The translations under genes and the position numbers were made by a program. A stretch of DNA of 64,000 nt from Ampelocalamus luodianensis. Lineage: Eukaryota; Streptophyta; Magnoliopsida; Poales; Poaceae. Below are positions 31,127 through 41,907 of this stretch, piece by piece. Within the stretch, counting starts at the first letter, position 1. Every line of letters begins with the position of its first letter. Location of the stretch: assembly GCA_036346255.1 (NCBI GenBank), contig CM070629.1, positions 5,709,001-5,773,000 of the forward strand, read 5' to 3'. The notes beneath the pieces were generated by a model. It made no database searches and had not been told where the DNA came from. It worked only from the letters and a program-made list of their open reading frames with translations.

Positions 31127-33406
31127 TCAGTTCTTCCAGATGAACACAACGGGGCTCCTGACTCGATGCACCTCGCTCTCCCACACGATGTGCCCGAACT
31201 CCACTCGTGCCGTGCCATGTCCACCGTCCGATTTGCTTCGGAACACCACCTTGTAACTCTTCTTCTCCTTTTGCTTGCTGAACTCCAGGCTCGCCGGCGT
31301 GACGGTCACCTCCACGCTGTTCGGCGCCACGACCTTCACCTTGTACGCCTCGGGTTCCTTCGACACCTTCGTCACCGTCCGCGTCAGCACGCGGACGTCC
31401 GCGTTGTGGTTGAAGATCACCGAGAACGACGGGTAGTTGAGGTCGCCAGGACCGCCGGGGAGCGTCCTCGTGCAGCTGACAAAACCGGGCAGGAACATTC
31501 GAATCTGTTCAGCGGTGTAGTTCAGGGTGCATAGGAAGTCGACGTAGTCCTGCTCGACGGCGTCGTAGACCAAGCCCGGGTCAAGCGCCAGCTGCGGCCG
31601 GATGTGCCCGGCCCCGGCTGCCAGCGGCATTGCGCTCGTGCCGTTGGCGCCATCGTCCATGATGGCCTGGCCGCTGTTGTCGAGCGTCGCCGCGGTCGTC
31701 ATGAGCGCCGAGCGTATCATGGCTGGCGTCCAGTCGCGGTGCTTGTGCATGAGCAGAGCCGCTAGGCCGGCGACGTGCGGGCACGACATGGAGGTGCCCG
31801 AAATGATGTTGAAGCTTGATCTCCTCGGGTCTTGGTCGGTGTCTGTCAGAACCGACACGTCGGGCCAGGCAGCAAGAATGTTCAAGCCCGGCGCGATGAC
31901 ATCTGGCTTGAGGATCTCAGGGACGACGTTGTTGGGCCCCCGCGAGGAGAAAAATGCCACCATCGGCGCGCGGTTCTTGCCGATGACCGTGTCGCAGGTG
32001 AAGCGGAACGACGCCACCGGGTACGGCACCGAGTGGATGTACGCCGTGAGCTTCTCTGCTTCTATTGCGCTGAGGCTGACAGCAGGAAGGGTGAAGGCGT
32101 ATACTATGAGTCCGTCCAGACGCCAACCCTCAAGGTTGAGAGAAACTAGGCCGGAGCCACCACCCCTCTGTACAGCCATGCCGTCGCCTACTACTGCGGA
32201 AGGGCACACGACGACCTTGCCCATGATCTTGTCCGGCACTAGGTCGGTGCAGTTGCTGGGCAATAGCCGGATCAAGCCGGTTTGGTTGGCCCTCATGGCG
32301 TAGAGGGACTGCCCGGTGAGGACCTCCCCACTACCCAGCGTGACGCTCACCGGGAACAGCCGGTCCACGGTGGAAGCACCGACCGTCGTGATCCACGGCG
32401 CGACGTTGTGCAGAGTGGATTCTCTAGGGCCCCCGTTGCCTGCTGAGCAGGCGATGAAGATGCCATTGCGCATGGCACCAAACAAGGCGATTGTGATAGG
32501 GTTGGCGTAGAAGTCGGGCTCGTAACCTCCGAGGGACATGGATATGATGTCGACGCCGTCTTTCACCGCGGCATCAACCGCCGCGACGACGTCCACGGTA
32601 TTGCAGCCCGAGCTGCACGCCTTGTACATGGCGATCTTCGCCTTGGGCGCCACGCCCCTGGAGGTCCCCCGCGCGAACATGAAGAGGCTGGCGTCGGGGA
32701 CCGCCGAGCCGGCGGCCGTCGACGCCACGTGCGTGCCGTGCCCATCGCTGTCCCTCGGAGAGCGGAAACCGATGTCCTGCTGCCGCGCTTCCGCGCCGAG
32801 GTCGAAGACCTTGGCGCCAACTAACTTGTTGTTGCACAAACTGGCGTTGAACCGCTCGCCGTCGACGCACCTGCCCTTCCAGATCGGCCTGACGGGGTCG
32901 AGCCCGCTGTCATTGAAGCTCGCGCTCTCTGGCCATATGCCGCCGTCGATGATGCCGACGATGACGCCGTCGCCGAAGTCCGTGTCCGGCCAGATGCCGG
33001 AGTCCGGGTTGAGGCCGAGGAAGCCCGGTGACCTCGTGGTGTGCAGATGCAGCACCCTGTCTTCGTACACGCCGGCCACGCCCGGAGTGTTCGACAAGCG
33101 CCGGGCCTCGTCGTCGGTGAGCTCGGCGGCGAAGCCGTGCATCACGGTGTCGTAGGTATATAAGATGCGGTTGGGCTTGGTATCCCGGGGTGAGAAGGAG
33201 GCCACCATGGAGTCGTACCAGTGCTCGAGAGTGGTGAAGTGGGGTGGCTTGGAGAGGTGGTCAGCATGGACGATGTATGAGTTCGAAGGCTGAGGCTTGT
33301 GCTCAAGGTCTTCGTTGGGTTTTGGGACGGTGAACGAGTGGGTGAGCTGTGCAAGCACAAGAACCAAAGTTAAGCAATGCCATGGACTCGAGATCATGGA
33401 CGCCAT
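31127..33406 (-). CDS. Subtilisin-like protease (subtilase A)
   Basis: A 759-aa intronless secreted serine protease. Residues 1-24 form a signal peptide. The I9 prodomain runs about 43-122 and the peptidase S8 domain about 145-600, with a PA insertion around 365-465. A fibronectin III-like tail occupies about 655-757. Catalytic residues are Asp154 (IIDGG), His223 (DGHGTH), oxyanion Asn324 (SAGNGG) and Ser539 (GTSMS). Length and order fit plant SBT1-type subtilases, which cleave proteins in the cell wall and apoplast after removal of the prodomain. The usual D-T/S-G around the catalytic Asp is D-G-G, a notable change that may lower activity. A TATA box lies 59 bases upstream of the ATG. It belongs to a tandem pair with 37906-40215. 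The substrate is unknown. Confidence 0.95.
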   Translation of the reverse strand: MASMISSPWHCLTLVLVLAQLTHSFTVPKPNEDLEHKPQPSNSYIVHADHLSKPPHFTTLEHWYDSMVASFSPRDTKPNRILYTYDTVMHGFAAELTDDEARRLSNTPGVAGVYEDRVLHLHTTRSPGFLGLNPDSGIWPDTDFGDGVIVGIIDGGIWPESASFNDSGLDPVRPIWKGRCVDGERFNASLCNNKLVGAKVFDLGAEARQQDIGFRSPRDSDGHGTHVASTAAGSAVPDASLFMFARGTSRGVAPKAKIAMYKACSSGCNTVDVVAAVDAAVKDGVDIISMSLGGYEPDFYANPITIALFGAMRNGIFIACSAGNGGPRESTLHNVAPWITTVGASTVDRLFPVSVTLGSGEVLTGQSLYAMRANQTGLIRLLPSNCTDLVPDKIMGKVVVCPSAVVGDGMAVQRGGGSGLVSLNLEGWRLDGLIVYAFTLPAVSLSAIEAEKLTAYIHSVPYPVASFRFTCDTVIGKNRAPMVAFFSSRGPNNVVPEILKPDVIAPGLNILAAWPDVSVLTDTDQDPRRSSFNIISGTSMSCPHVAGLAALLMHKHRDWTPAMIRSALMTTAATLDNSGQAIMDDGANGTSAMPLAAGAGHIRPQLALDPGLVYDAVEQDYVDFLCTLNYTAEQIRMFLPGFVSCTRTLPGGPGDLNYPSFSVIFNHNADVRVLTRTVTKVSKEPEAYKVKVVAPNSVEVTVTPASLEFSKQKEKKSYKVVFRSKSDGGHGTARVEFGHIVWESEVHRVRSPVVFIWKN

Positions 33407-33464
33407 TGTACTTCATGTAGTAGAGGTTTCGCTCGGGACGAAATGCATGTAAGGGCTGCATGGG

Positions 33465-33472
33465 TATTTATA
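33465..33472 (-). promoter_or_regulatory. TATA box of subtilase A
   Basis: TATAAATA on the minus strand, 59 bases upstream of the start codon, giving a very short leader. Confidence 0.7.
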
Positions 33473-33485
33473 CCAGTCTTGCTAC

Positions 33486-33634
33486 TTTTAAGTTGCTTGA
33501 AATTTTCTTAAGTTTAAGACACTTATTGTAATCATTGAATTCGTGTAGAGATTGATATGTTATTTAATTGTATATTGATCTAATGGATAAAAAAGATAAC
33601 TTATACTTAAGAAAATTTCAGTTACCTTAAGACT
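33486..33634. repeat. Fold-back/MITE element in the subtilase A promoter
   Basis: Inverted arms GAAATTTTCTTAAGT (33499-33513) and ACTTAAGAAAATTTC (33605-33619) with related flanks extend to about 35 bases each. The element is about 150 bp, AT-rich, and begins 14 bases beyond the TATA box. A related copy lies upstream of subtilase B. Confidence 0.65.
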
Positions 33635-33703
33635 AGACAGTCCCTATTTATACAACTTACGCTCTAGTGCTGCAGTTGTAATACCACTAGTCCACTGCTG
33701 TAA

Positions 33704-33985
33704 GAGCATGTACAATGGACTTATGTCAGCTGTCTATAGCATCTACCACGTAGATTTTTTGCTGACGTGGATGAAAGAGAATGGAGAGAGAGAAAGATGT
33801 TGTCTACAATCATATAATTGACTGTAGCACCAGAAACAAGAAAAGTATTAAAAGATTGTGTGTTGTCTATAATCTTGTAGCCGACTGTATCACTACAACT
33901 ATTATATGAGCTGTTTTTAGTGTTGTCTACAGGTGACATAGAGAGTTACTATAGACAACAGCTGTTTGTACCATTGTACATGCCT
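33704..33985. mobile_element. Tourist-like MITE (PIF/Harbinger type), 282 bp
   Basis: Terminal inverted repeats GAGCATGTACAATGG and its imperfect complement CCATTGTACATGCCT are flanked by the direct repeat TAA (33701-33703 and 33986-33988). The 3-bp TAA duplication and small AT-rich non-coding body fit the Tourist group. Confidence 0.8.
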
Positions 33986-33988
33986 TAA

Positions 33989-34736
33989 TGGTTAAACACG
34001 TTTATGGCCGTCCGATCATTAAATCAATGGCTGCATCAATTAATAAAAACTCCTTTGGTTTTCACAGCAATTGATTGGGCCCATCCATTCGATCCACTAG
34101 CCTGCATGTGCAGTTGTGCACACTCGCTACATATGACTTAAGTTCTAAGTCATGTACGTTTTTGCTAGGTCGTGCTGGTTGGCTTGTGTGCGAAAACAAA
34201 TCCCTGCAACACACAATGTTTTGTACATATCTGTGTACCACTAAACTTAGATTGTCATTGGAGAGAAGCAAGCCATGTGAGATGGAGCAAGTATGTAGAT
34301 GCCAGACTAATGTGGCTTCCTACAAACTTTTGATCTGACGGATGCGCATTCTTGTGATAAGAGACAAAGCTATTCTCAGTTGATGGATTAATGGTGGAAG
34401 CTCTGTGAACATTCTTGGCTAACAATTCTCGCTTCAGTTGGGCGGCAAAGTCAGGCACATGGTGACAGACTGACACGTAGATGGCTCCAAGAAAGTGTAA
34501 ACATTCTGTTTTGATCTCTTCACCAAGGACCGATATGGACAGTGTGCTCCATCAATTTAATACTCTCCAATCAAGATTTTCTAAATCTCACAAGCATAAT
34601 CGGAAAGAGATGCCATGGGGTTCAAGTTATTGTTCAGTGTAAAATGTGCTAGACCGATTATATTGTGGCCGTTTGTGCAGCAGAGCAAATTGTTTTTACC
34701 TAGACGCACAATGTTCAGGCACCTGATGGTCTACCG
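33989..34736. other. Intergenic, no gene seen
   Basis: AT-rich sequence without recognisable coding or element ends. Confidence 0.45.
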
Positions 34737-34940
34737 CAAACCAGAGAAGTGCAGATGCAGCACCCTGTCTTCGTACACGCCAGCCACGCCCGGAGTGTTC
34801 GACAAGCGCTGGGCCTCGTCGTCGGTGAAGCCGTGAATCACGGTGTCGTAGCCTATAGAAGATGCAGCTGGAGTTGCCATGGAGTTGTACCGGTGCTCGA
34901 GAAGTGGGGACGGCTTGGTGAGGTGGTCAACATGGGATCT
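34737..34940 (-). pseudogene. Subtilase prodomain fragment (third copy remnant)
   Basis: Closely matches 33040-33270 of subtilase A, covering the C-terminal part of the I9 prodomain (GVAGVYEDRVLHLH and YDTVIHGF on the minus strand), with internal deletions and a frame change. Signal peptide and protease domains are absent. It shows that the local cluster once held a third member. Confidence 0.8.
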
Positions 34941-35540
34941 GGATTATCCGCTGTATCATTTGATCGCGTATAAAGAGTTTTCTTTATATTAGAAAGTACG
35001 CAAAATAAACTTGGGGACAAATCTAGTCCAAATTGACACCAGTGAGGTGCAACAATGCAAAACATTTTGGTATTCACACCAAATCAAAATGACAATGCCA
35101 AAAACAATTTGTGTAGGTAGTTCTTTAATTTAGTATACCTCATTTTAAAATTTCAAGTTGAAATCCTTTTTTTGTTAGAAGAAACAAAGAAGGGAAATCT
35201 TTGACAAAATATAATGTAAAGGAAAATAGAAAAAATAAAAATAAAAGGTTATATTTACAACAATTTCTCCTTTTTGTTTACAACAAGTCTGGTACACCTC
35301 AGATGCTGCAACAGCTACACAATATGTGGTGTGTGTGTGACTGTGTGGTCAGTTCCATGAACTATGTTTTGTTTGGTGTACTCAAATATATTTGCCCAAT
35401 TAGCATTTCGTGTCAGAAATAATGTGTGGATACTCTAATTACATATCTATATTGGTTTCTTGTCATTCTTAAGATACTTCAAGACTTATTCAATTTGTTG
35501 CTCTTGTCGTCCTTTCTCGTGATCCCTCTTGAGTTCATCG
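34941..35540. other. Intergenic, no gene seen
   Basis: AT-rich, with A-rich stretches near 35190-35240. No coding or terminal-repeat signal. Confidence 0.45.
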
Positions 35541-37640
35541 GTTAAGCATTGGTCAGAATGTTAATTAGGAGAGCATGTTACGTTGAAACAATTGGGTATC
35601 TTGGTGGTCAACATGCCTTGGCCGGAGGGTGCTAAGTTGAAGAAGCCAAATTAGAGGTTTGTGGCTGTGGCTTATGTTAATCCCAAGGTTTTGTTACTTT
35701 GTGTGGATGTCATGAGGATATACTTTTAATTTCAGTGTGTTAAACAATTGGCAATAGCGTCGAGGTATTTGACGAAACCCTTGTTTTCAGAAAATGTCAG
35801 CTTGTCTTCAAACCTCATGAGATCAAACCGGCCGTGGCTTTGGACCGAAGAGCTAGCGGTCAGACCATCCACGGGTGGCTGCCCAAAATGAAAAGATGAT
35901 TTTGGAGTTGGGCCAAAAAATAGAAGATATAGGCAAGTGAGAGGATATATTTGTACTTAGTCTCATAATTTTTTAAGCTTCGAGTCAAAAGTTCTATTCA
36001 ATTTACGTTTCCAAATAGGGTGCATATTTTGACCCTTGGAATTTTGGCTAAGTCCTAGAGCAGTCTGACTGGCCACCAGTTGGCGGTCTAACCGGCTAGG
36101 ATATGTGTTTATGTGCCGAGGGCGGTGAATTTTGTGGGTTAGGTCAAAATTTTGGTTTTCAGTGCATATATGTTGCATGTTGCATATTTTGACTAACATG
36201 TGTCAAGTTGCAAAGAACTTGTATCCGGAATTGATTTCTTGGTCTATTGTTGTGGAGGAGGCTTAGAGTCAATGACGAGGATGATTGGGGCTAGGCTAGG
36301 AGAGATAAGGTCCATAACGATTGACGATGCCGGGTGAAGTTATTGGACTCAAGCATGGGGGCAAGGATGACCGAACGAGAAGTTTGGTGCGACGGGTTGT
36401 ATCAATCGGCACGGGGGTCGGTGCAAGTGCTATGGCGGTTCTGGTGGGAGTCGGATGGGAGAGAGTTGCTGACATAAAGAGAGTCGTTGATCATCCTACA
36501 CGTGGCCAGGTATGAGATTGCTTCACGACGATTAGACTCGATATTTGGAGAAGGGTCGAGCAGGAGTATTTTAGCATCTTCACCAAAATACCGGGTTAGT
36601 GACCTTTAGTAAAACCACGGCGTAAGATGGTGCAAGGAGAGACGGTTTAGATCAAGTGAAGATGAAAATCACGAAGAGACGAATTCGGGAAGTCCGGTTC
36701 GTCATTCGCATTGAGAAGTGTGCATGAGTGTAGACTCATTTATGTGTGGGCTTAACAGGTGCCTGATAAAGTTTTCTCTCTTAACCTAACCTTCACTGTA
36801 AAAGAGAGAGGTGCATGATTTGTGCCTCTTGAGCCTTCCTAAGGAACAAACAACCTCTTGAATCAATCCAAACAAGATTTCCTCTAAGATGAGTTTAACT
36901 TTGTTCTTGTTCTCTCTTTGATACCTTTTGGGGTTTCGTGTGTTTCGTTGGTTTTCTTGGTGTTCATGTTGTGATCTAGTTTGCTAGGATATGTGGGAAT
37001 TCATCTAGGGCCATCTCGATCATCATCCATCCACGAGCAAATTTTTGGATTAAAATTTGAATTTCTTCGTTCTTGTGTCTTTTTGACATCATCCAAAAAA
37101 TTCGTAGAACCTTGGCTTCGTTCTTCCTGATCATCGATTGGAATAAGTTCCTGGAATTCTTGGTAAACTATGGTTGAAGTTTCAGAGGATTTGGACCAGT
37201 AGAAAGTTGGATCGATTTGTGATCTTCTCGAACCGCTGCCCAGGCTCCAAAGGTCAAACTGGCCATCATTGGCAGTCAGATCGGCCAGCAACGGCGGCCA
37301 GACCTGCCTCAGTGAAGTGTTGGTGTTTTTGTGTTCTTGTCTCGAGGCTCGTCGGTTTCAACGCAAGACTTACGTTGTACTTGTGTTTCTAATCTTTGTA
37401 GCTTTTATAGCTACTGAGGAGAAGAAGAAGTTGAAATCGGTCAGTCAAAAAATAGTAGTACTACTATTCACAACCCCTGGTGGTCGTTCCAGTCCAACAC
37501 TTTGCTTAGCATTAGATGCTTGCAATTGGTGTCATGTTCTTGGCACAGAAGTGCAAGGCTTAGGTCCGGCCAAGTAGGCTCATCGTCCTCACTGCTGTGT
37601 TTTGTGCTACGGGGGCAACTCTGTCGCTGCATCTTTTTGG
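35541..37640. mobile_element. LTR-retrotransposon-derived sequence (probable gypsy-type LTR debris)
   Basis: Contains repeated (G/C)GGTC(A/T)GACC-type motifs (35850-35875, 36065-36100, 37250-37310), typical of long grass Ty3/gypsy LTRs, and a promoter/terminator-like T-rich stretch near 36760-36990. No paired LTR, primer site or protein domain could be defined. Assignment rests on style only. Confidence 0.4.
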
Positions 37641-37905
37641 CGACATGGTGAAGTAATACATGTAGACATGTAGTTCGGTAGTTCTCATAAATCCTAAGCC
37701 TTCTGCAACATCAGTGCTATTTGCACCCAAGAATGCTTAGAGGTGTTCAAGAAAAATGTTCGCATCTGCATGTAAACAGAATCAAATTGTCAACATTTAT
37801 TACTCTCACAACAAAGTATGCTTACTCTTCCATGACAGACCAACACATCAACATGGCATCAGTTCACCAGTTCAGATCCTATCTTATTCTACTACACGTA
37901 CGGCA

Positions 37906-40215
37906 TCAGTTCTTCCACATGAAGGCCACAGGGCTCCTGACTTGATGCTTCCTATTCTCCCAAGCGATGTGCCCGAAGTCCCACCCAGCCTTCGCGCTTC
38001 CTCCCGCTTGGCTCCTGAACTCGACCGTGTAGCTCCTCTTCTCGTTCGGCTCCTTGAACTCCAGGATCGTCGGCGTGACGGTCACCTTCACCCCATCCGG
38101 CGCCACGACAGTCACGCTGTACGTCTCGGGCTCCACCGACACCCAAGTCACCGTCCGCGTCAATGTGCGGACGTCGGTGCTGTTGTCGAAAACCACGACG
38201 AACGACGGGTAGTTGAGCCCGGCAGGGCCGCCGGGGAGCGTCCTCGCGCATTTGACCAGATCGGGCACGAACTTGCGCAGCTGCTCCACGGTGTAGTTGA
38301 GGGTGCACAGGAAGTCGACGTAGTCCTGCGCGCCGGCGTCGTACACCAGGCCTGGTTCCATCGCGAGCTGCGGACGGACGAGCCCGGCCCCGGCCACCAG
38401 CGGCGTCGCGCTCTTGACGTTGCGGCCGCCAATGGCCCCATTGTCGAGGATGTCACGGTCGTTGTTGTCGAGTGTCCCGGCGGTCGTCATCAGCGCCGAC
38501 CGTATCATGGCCGACGTCCAGTTACCATGTTTCTTCTTGATCAGCGCCGCGATGCCGGCGACGTGCGGGCACGCCATGGATGTCCCCGAGATGATGTTGT
38601 AGTCGACTCTCCTCGCGTCGAGCTCGGGGTACGACAGAGAGGCATCGCCGGACCAGGCCGCAAGAATGTTCACTCCCGGCGCGACGACGTCGGGCTTGAG
38701 GATCTCAGGGACGACCCGGTTGGGCCCCCGCGACGAGAAGCCCGACACCGTCGGCGCCCGGTTCTCGCCGATGATCGTCTCACAGGCGAAGCTGAGCGAT
38801 GCCACCGGGTAGGGCACCGAGGCCATGTAGGCCTTGAGCTTCTCGCCGTCGGTGGAGCTGAGGGTGAGAGCTGGAAGGGTGAAGGCTTGGGCCGAGACTC
38901 CGTCCGAGAACTGTTCAGGAGTGTCCACGGCGACTAGCCCGGCTCCACCAGCATCCTGCACCAGAATGCCATGCGCGGCTCCTGCTCGTTCCATGCACAC
39001 GACGATCTTGCCCATGATATTGTCGGGCGTCAGGTCATCATCCATGGTGTAGGAGATGGACACAAGCCGGATCATGCTGGTGCCGTTGGCCATCATGTTA
39101 TAGAGAGACTGCCCGTTGAGCACTAGCCCGTTCCCGAGCGTGAGGCTCGCCGGGAACAACCGGTCCACGGTGGCGGCGCCGACGGTTGTCATCCAAGGCG
39201 CCACGTTGCTCACGGTGGATGCTTGCGGGCCGTCGTTGCCGCCCGCGAGGACGACGAAGATGCCTTTGCGCTCGGCACCAAACGTAGCGGTCGCGATGAT
39301 GTCGTCGTGTAAGGGCAGCGTGGGGCCTCCAATGGACATGGAGATGATGTCCACGCCGTCTTTCACCGCGGCGTCGATCGCTGCGACAATGTCCACCTCA
39401 GTGCAGCCGAGCTTATCGCACGCCTTGTACATGGCGATCCTCGCCTTGGGGGCCAAGCCCCTCGCGGTCCCCCGCGAGAACGTGAATAGGTCGGCTTCGG
39501 GGACCTCCGAGCCGGCGGCCGTCGACGCCACGTGCGTGCCGTGCCCTTCGATGTCCCTAGGAGAGCGGAAACCATGGCCCCTGGTCGCAGCGTCCATGCC
39601 AGCGGAGAAGAACTTGGCGCCAACCAGCTTGTTGTTGCACAAGCTGGCGTTGAACCCCTCGCTGTGGACGCATTTGCCCCTCCAGCTCGGTCGGACGGGG
39701 CCGAGCCCACTGTCCTTGAAGCTCGCGCTCTCCGGCCAGATGCCGGTGTCGACGAAGCCGATGATGATGCCATCACCGAAGTCCGAGTTCCGCCAGGCCC
39801 CGAACTCCGGGTTGAGGCCAATGAACCCCGGTGACCTCGTGGTCTGGGGATAGAACAGCCTGTCTTCGTACACGCCGACCACGCCGGGGGCGCTCGACAT
39901 GCGCCGGGCCTCGTCGCCGGTGAGATGGACGGCGAAGCCGTGCATGACGGTGTCGTAGGTGTACAAGATGCGGCTGGGGGTGGTGGCACCGGCACGAGGG
40001 GAGTGGATGGCCACCATGGAAGCGTACCAGTGCTCGAGGGTGGCGAACTGGGATGGCTTGGATAGGTGGTTGACAAGGACGATATAAGTGTTCGAAGGCT
40101 GAGGCTTGTGCTCAATGCGGTTCTTGGGCTTTGGAATGATGGCTGAGTGCGCGAACTGCGCAAGGAGGAGAAACAGTATTAAGTAGTGCAAGGGGCTGGA
40201 GATGGTGGACGCCAT
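37906..40215 (-). CDS. Subtilisin-like protease (subtilase B)
   Basis: A 769-aa intronless protein, close paralogue of subtilase A and in the same orientation. Signal peptide 1-24; I9 prodomain about 43-125; peptidase S8 domain with Asp156 (FVDTG), His225 (EGHGTH), Asn327 (GGNDGP) and Ser546 (GTSMA). The PA insertion runs about 370-475 and the fibronectin III-like C-terminal domain ends in VAFMWKN. All catalytic residues are canonical, unlike the D-G-G of copy A. As in other SBT1-type subtilases the product should be secreted, lose its prodomain in the secretory pathway and act in the apoplast. TATAAAA lies 53 bases upstream of the ATG. Long ORFs on the opposite strand are shadows of its GC-rich codon use. 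Confidence 0.96.
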   Translation of the reverse strand: MASTISSPLHYLILFLLLAQFAHSAIIPKPKNRIEHKPQPSNTYIVLVNHLSKPSQFATLEHWYASMVAIHSPRAGATTPSRILYTYDTVMHGFAVHLTGDEARRMSSAPGVVGVYEDRLFYPQTTRSPGFIGLNPEFGAWRNSDFGDGIIIGFVDTGIWPESASFKDSGLGPVRPSWRGKCVHSEGFNASLCNNKLVGAKFFSAGMDAATRGHGFRSPRDIEGHGTHVASTAAGSEVPEADLFTFSRGTARGLAPKARIAMYKACDKLGCTEVDIVAAIDAAVKDGVDIISMSIGGPTLPLHDDIIATATFGAERKGIFVVLAGGNDGPQASTVSNVAPWMTTVGAATVDRLFPASLTLGNGLVLNGQSLYNMMANGTSMIRLVSISYTMDDDLTPDNIMGKIVVCMERAGAAHGILVQDAGGAGLVAVDTPEQFSDGVSAQAFTLPALTLSSTDGEKLKAYMASVPYPVASLSFACETIIGENRAPTVSGFSSRGPNRVVPEILKPDVVAPGVNILAAWSGDASLSYPELDARRVDYNIISGTSMACPHVAGIAALIKKKHGNWTSAMIRSALMTTAGTLDNNDRDILDNGAIGGRNVKSATPLVAGAGLVRPQLAMEPGLVYDAGAQDYVDFLCTLNYTVEQLRKFVPDLVKCARTLPGGPAGLNYPSFVVVFDNSTDVRTLTRTVTWVSVEPETYSVTVVAPDGVKVTVTPTILEFKEPNEKRSYTVEFRSQAGGSAKAGWDFGHIAWENRKHQVRSPVAFMWKN

Positions 40216-40267
40216 CGTTGATGTATGTGTGAGCTTTGTGGTGAAGGAATGCAGGTGTGGTAATGGC

Positions 40268-40274
40268 TTTTATA
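40268..40274 (-). promoter_or_regulatory. TATA box of subtilase B
   Basis: TATAAAA on the minus strand, 53 bases upstream of the start codon. Confidence 0.7.
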
Positions 40275-40439
40275 GAGGTTGAGCTCGGTTTTGGCCAACC
40301 TGTCACACTACAGTAGTGTCGACAAATTGAAGTTTCGTAACTGAACACTTTCTATTTTCTCTTCTTAGTGCAATGACACACGCATCAGAAGAAAAAACTA
40401 AATGGTGTGTTGTTAGTGGTAGATTGATAAAGGGACCAT

Positions 40440-40610
40440 CTATTCACAAGGTGACTAAATTTTTTTAAAGTATAAATGACGTTTTTTATTTATTGGATTA
40501 ATATCCAATCATATGATATATCAATCTTTGTACAAATCTAATGATCATAATAATTAACTTAAACGTAAGAAAATTTCAAACGGCTTAAAAATAGCAAATC
40601 TGATTGATAA
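40440..40610. repeat. Degenerate fold-back/MITE element upstream of subtilase B
   Basis: Right arm GTAAGAAAATTTCAAACGG (40567-40585) and a decayed left arm ACTAAATTTTTTTAAAG (about 40455-40471). It resembles the element at 33486-33634 in arm sequence, size and AT-rich loop containing a TTGTA..AATCTAATG-like core. Confidence 0.45.
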
Positions 40611-41452
40611 ATAGACACAATCCAACTAATATACACACCATCAACACTTCTCACATCCGGTTAGCCAGGCCAGAAGATTTACGTTAAGTACAGGGATAAT
40701 TGGAATTGTTTTTTCTTGCGCAAAGTGCATTGGTTAGCATAGCAATCAAGAAGTAACGTGATCAAATCCGGAAAAATCCGTAAATAAGCCCATCAAACAT
40801 TTCGTTCATGGAACTCGAACAGTAGCCTTTAGCCAAACGTCGACACAGGTGTGCCACACCCACACCGGTTGGCCTAGCCAATAAAGGGGGTAGTTGGATT
40901 TGTGGTGGAAAATTTTGCTATATTACAACAATCCAACAATCCTACGTGAGAACTTGTATGATTAAGGTCTGATAGAAAGGTTATTTAATTTTGTCGACCT
41001 AAGTGAGAAATTGAGACAACTTTAGGGACATATTGTTCAATTATTAGCCTATGATTAAATTGCAGGTAAGAGCTGAACAAGATGTGCATTTGCATATACC
41101 AATAGCTGGAATGCATTGCAACAGTCATCTGGTATTGTACACATAAGAGTACTACATTATGAAAGCTTGCAACCCATGTTGCGTTGTAACTTGTAAGTAC
41201 ATTAGTACCTATGAATCACCGATCCTTCGCTAAACTAGCGTACCGGTACGCGATACTCACCTGATATGGTGATCCTTCGCGATACGGTATTGAAGCCCAA
41301 CAACAGCCCAGTCCAACTCCCAACCCTAATGCCTTCCCAACCAAATCTCTGCTCCTCCTGAGCCTGAGCCCTCCCTCGCACGCACCAAGCAGCCACCGCC
41401 CATCGTCCATTCTCCCCTGCTCTCGCCGCCGCCTTGCTCTGGCCGCTGCCCT
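40611..41452. other. Intergenic; GC-rich patch at right end
   Basis: AT-rich until about 41290. From 41330 to 41452 a C-rich stretch (CTGCTCTCGCCGCCGCC) continues on the other side of the gypsy insertion at 47453-47510. It looks like the leader or first exon of a host sequence split by the element, but no domain is visible. Confidence 0.4.
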
Positions 41453-41907
41453 TGTCAGGAACTGAAGTTTCAGACATTCAATCGGATGGGATTTGGGTGA
41501 AGCTGTGGATACATGAGGAGAGGAAAGGGAAAGTAAGCTAGGGTTCTACAGAACTAACAACTAGATACCGAATATGTTGTTTTTCTTCTCTCTTTATTAA
41601 GGGAAAGCTGGCATATATAATGCTCAAAAGTAACACAAGTTTTACGTTGCAAGTTCAAAGTAAAAAAAGTAAAGTTCAGCTTCCTTCAGGAGATTCACTC
41701 GACTACACGGATGATGGCACTGTTGGAATTGTCAAAGCAAGTCTGGTCGTCAAATCCTGGCGCCGGCTGTGTCTTTAGATCCCCACTCTCCATCTTGGCT
41801 TACTCATACTTGTCCCCAAGTTTAAGAGGTTGCCGACTTCAACTTACTTCCTCCGACTCTGAATACTTTCACCCAAATGCAACTGAGCAGAATTTTCAGA
41901 CCTGACA
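41453..41907 (-). repeat. Gypsy 3' LTR
   Basis: 455 bp, partner of 46986-47452. The end of the pol frame (stop at 41844) lies inside it. Confidence 0.92.

Noticed and set aside
37756..38937. 393-aa ORF on the + strand over subtilase B
   Set aside because: Shadow of the GC-rich third-position codon use of the minus-strand protease; no family resemblance. The same applies to + strand ORFs at 31602-32303 and 39116-39853.
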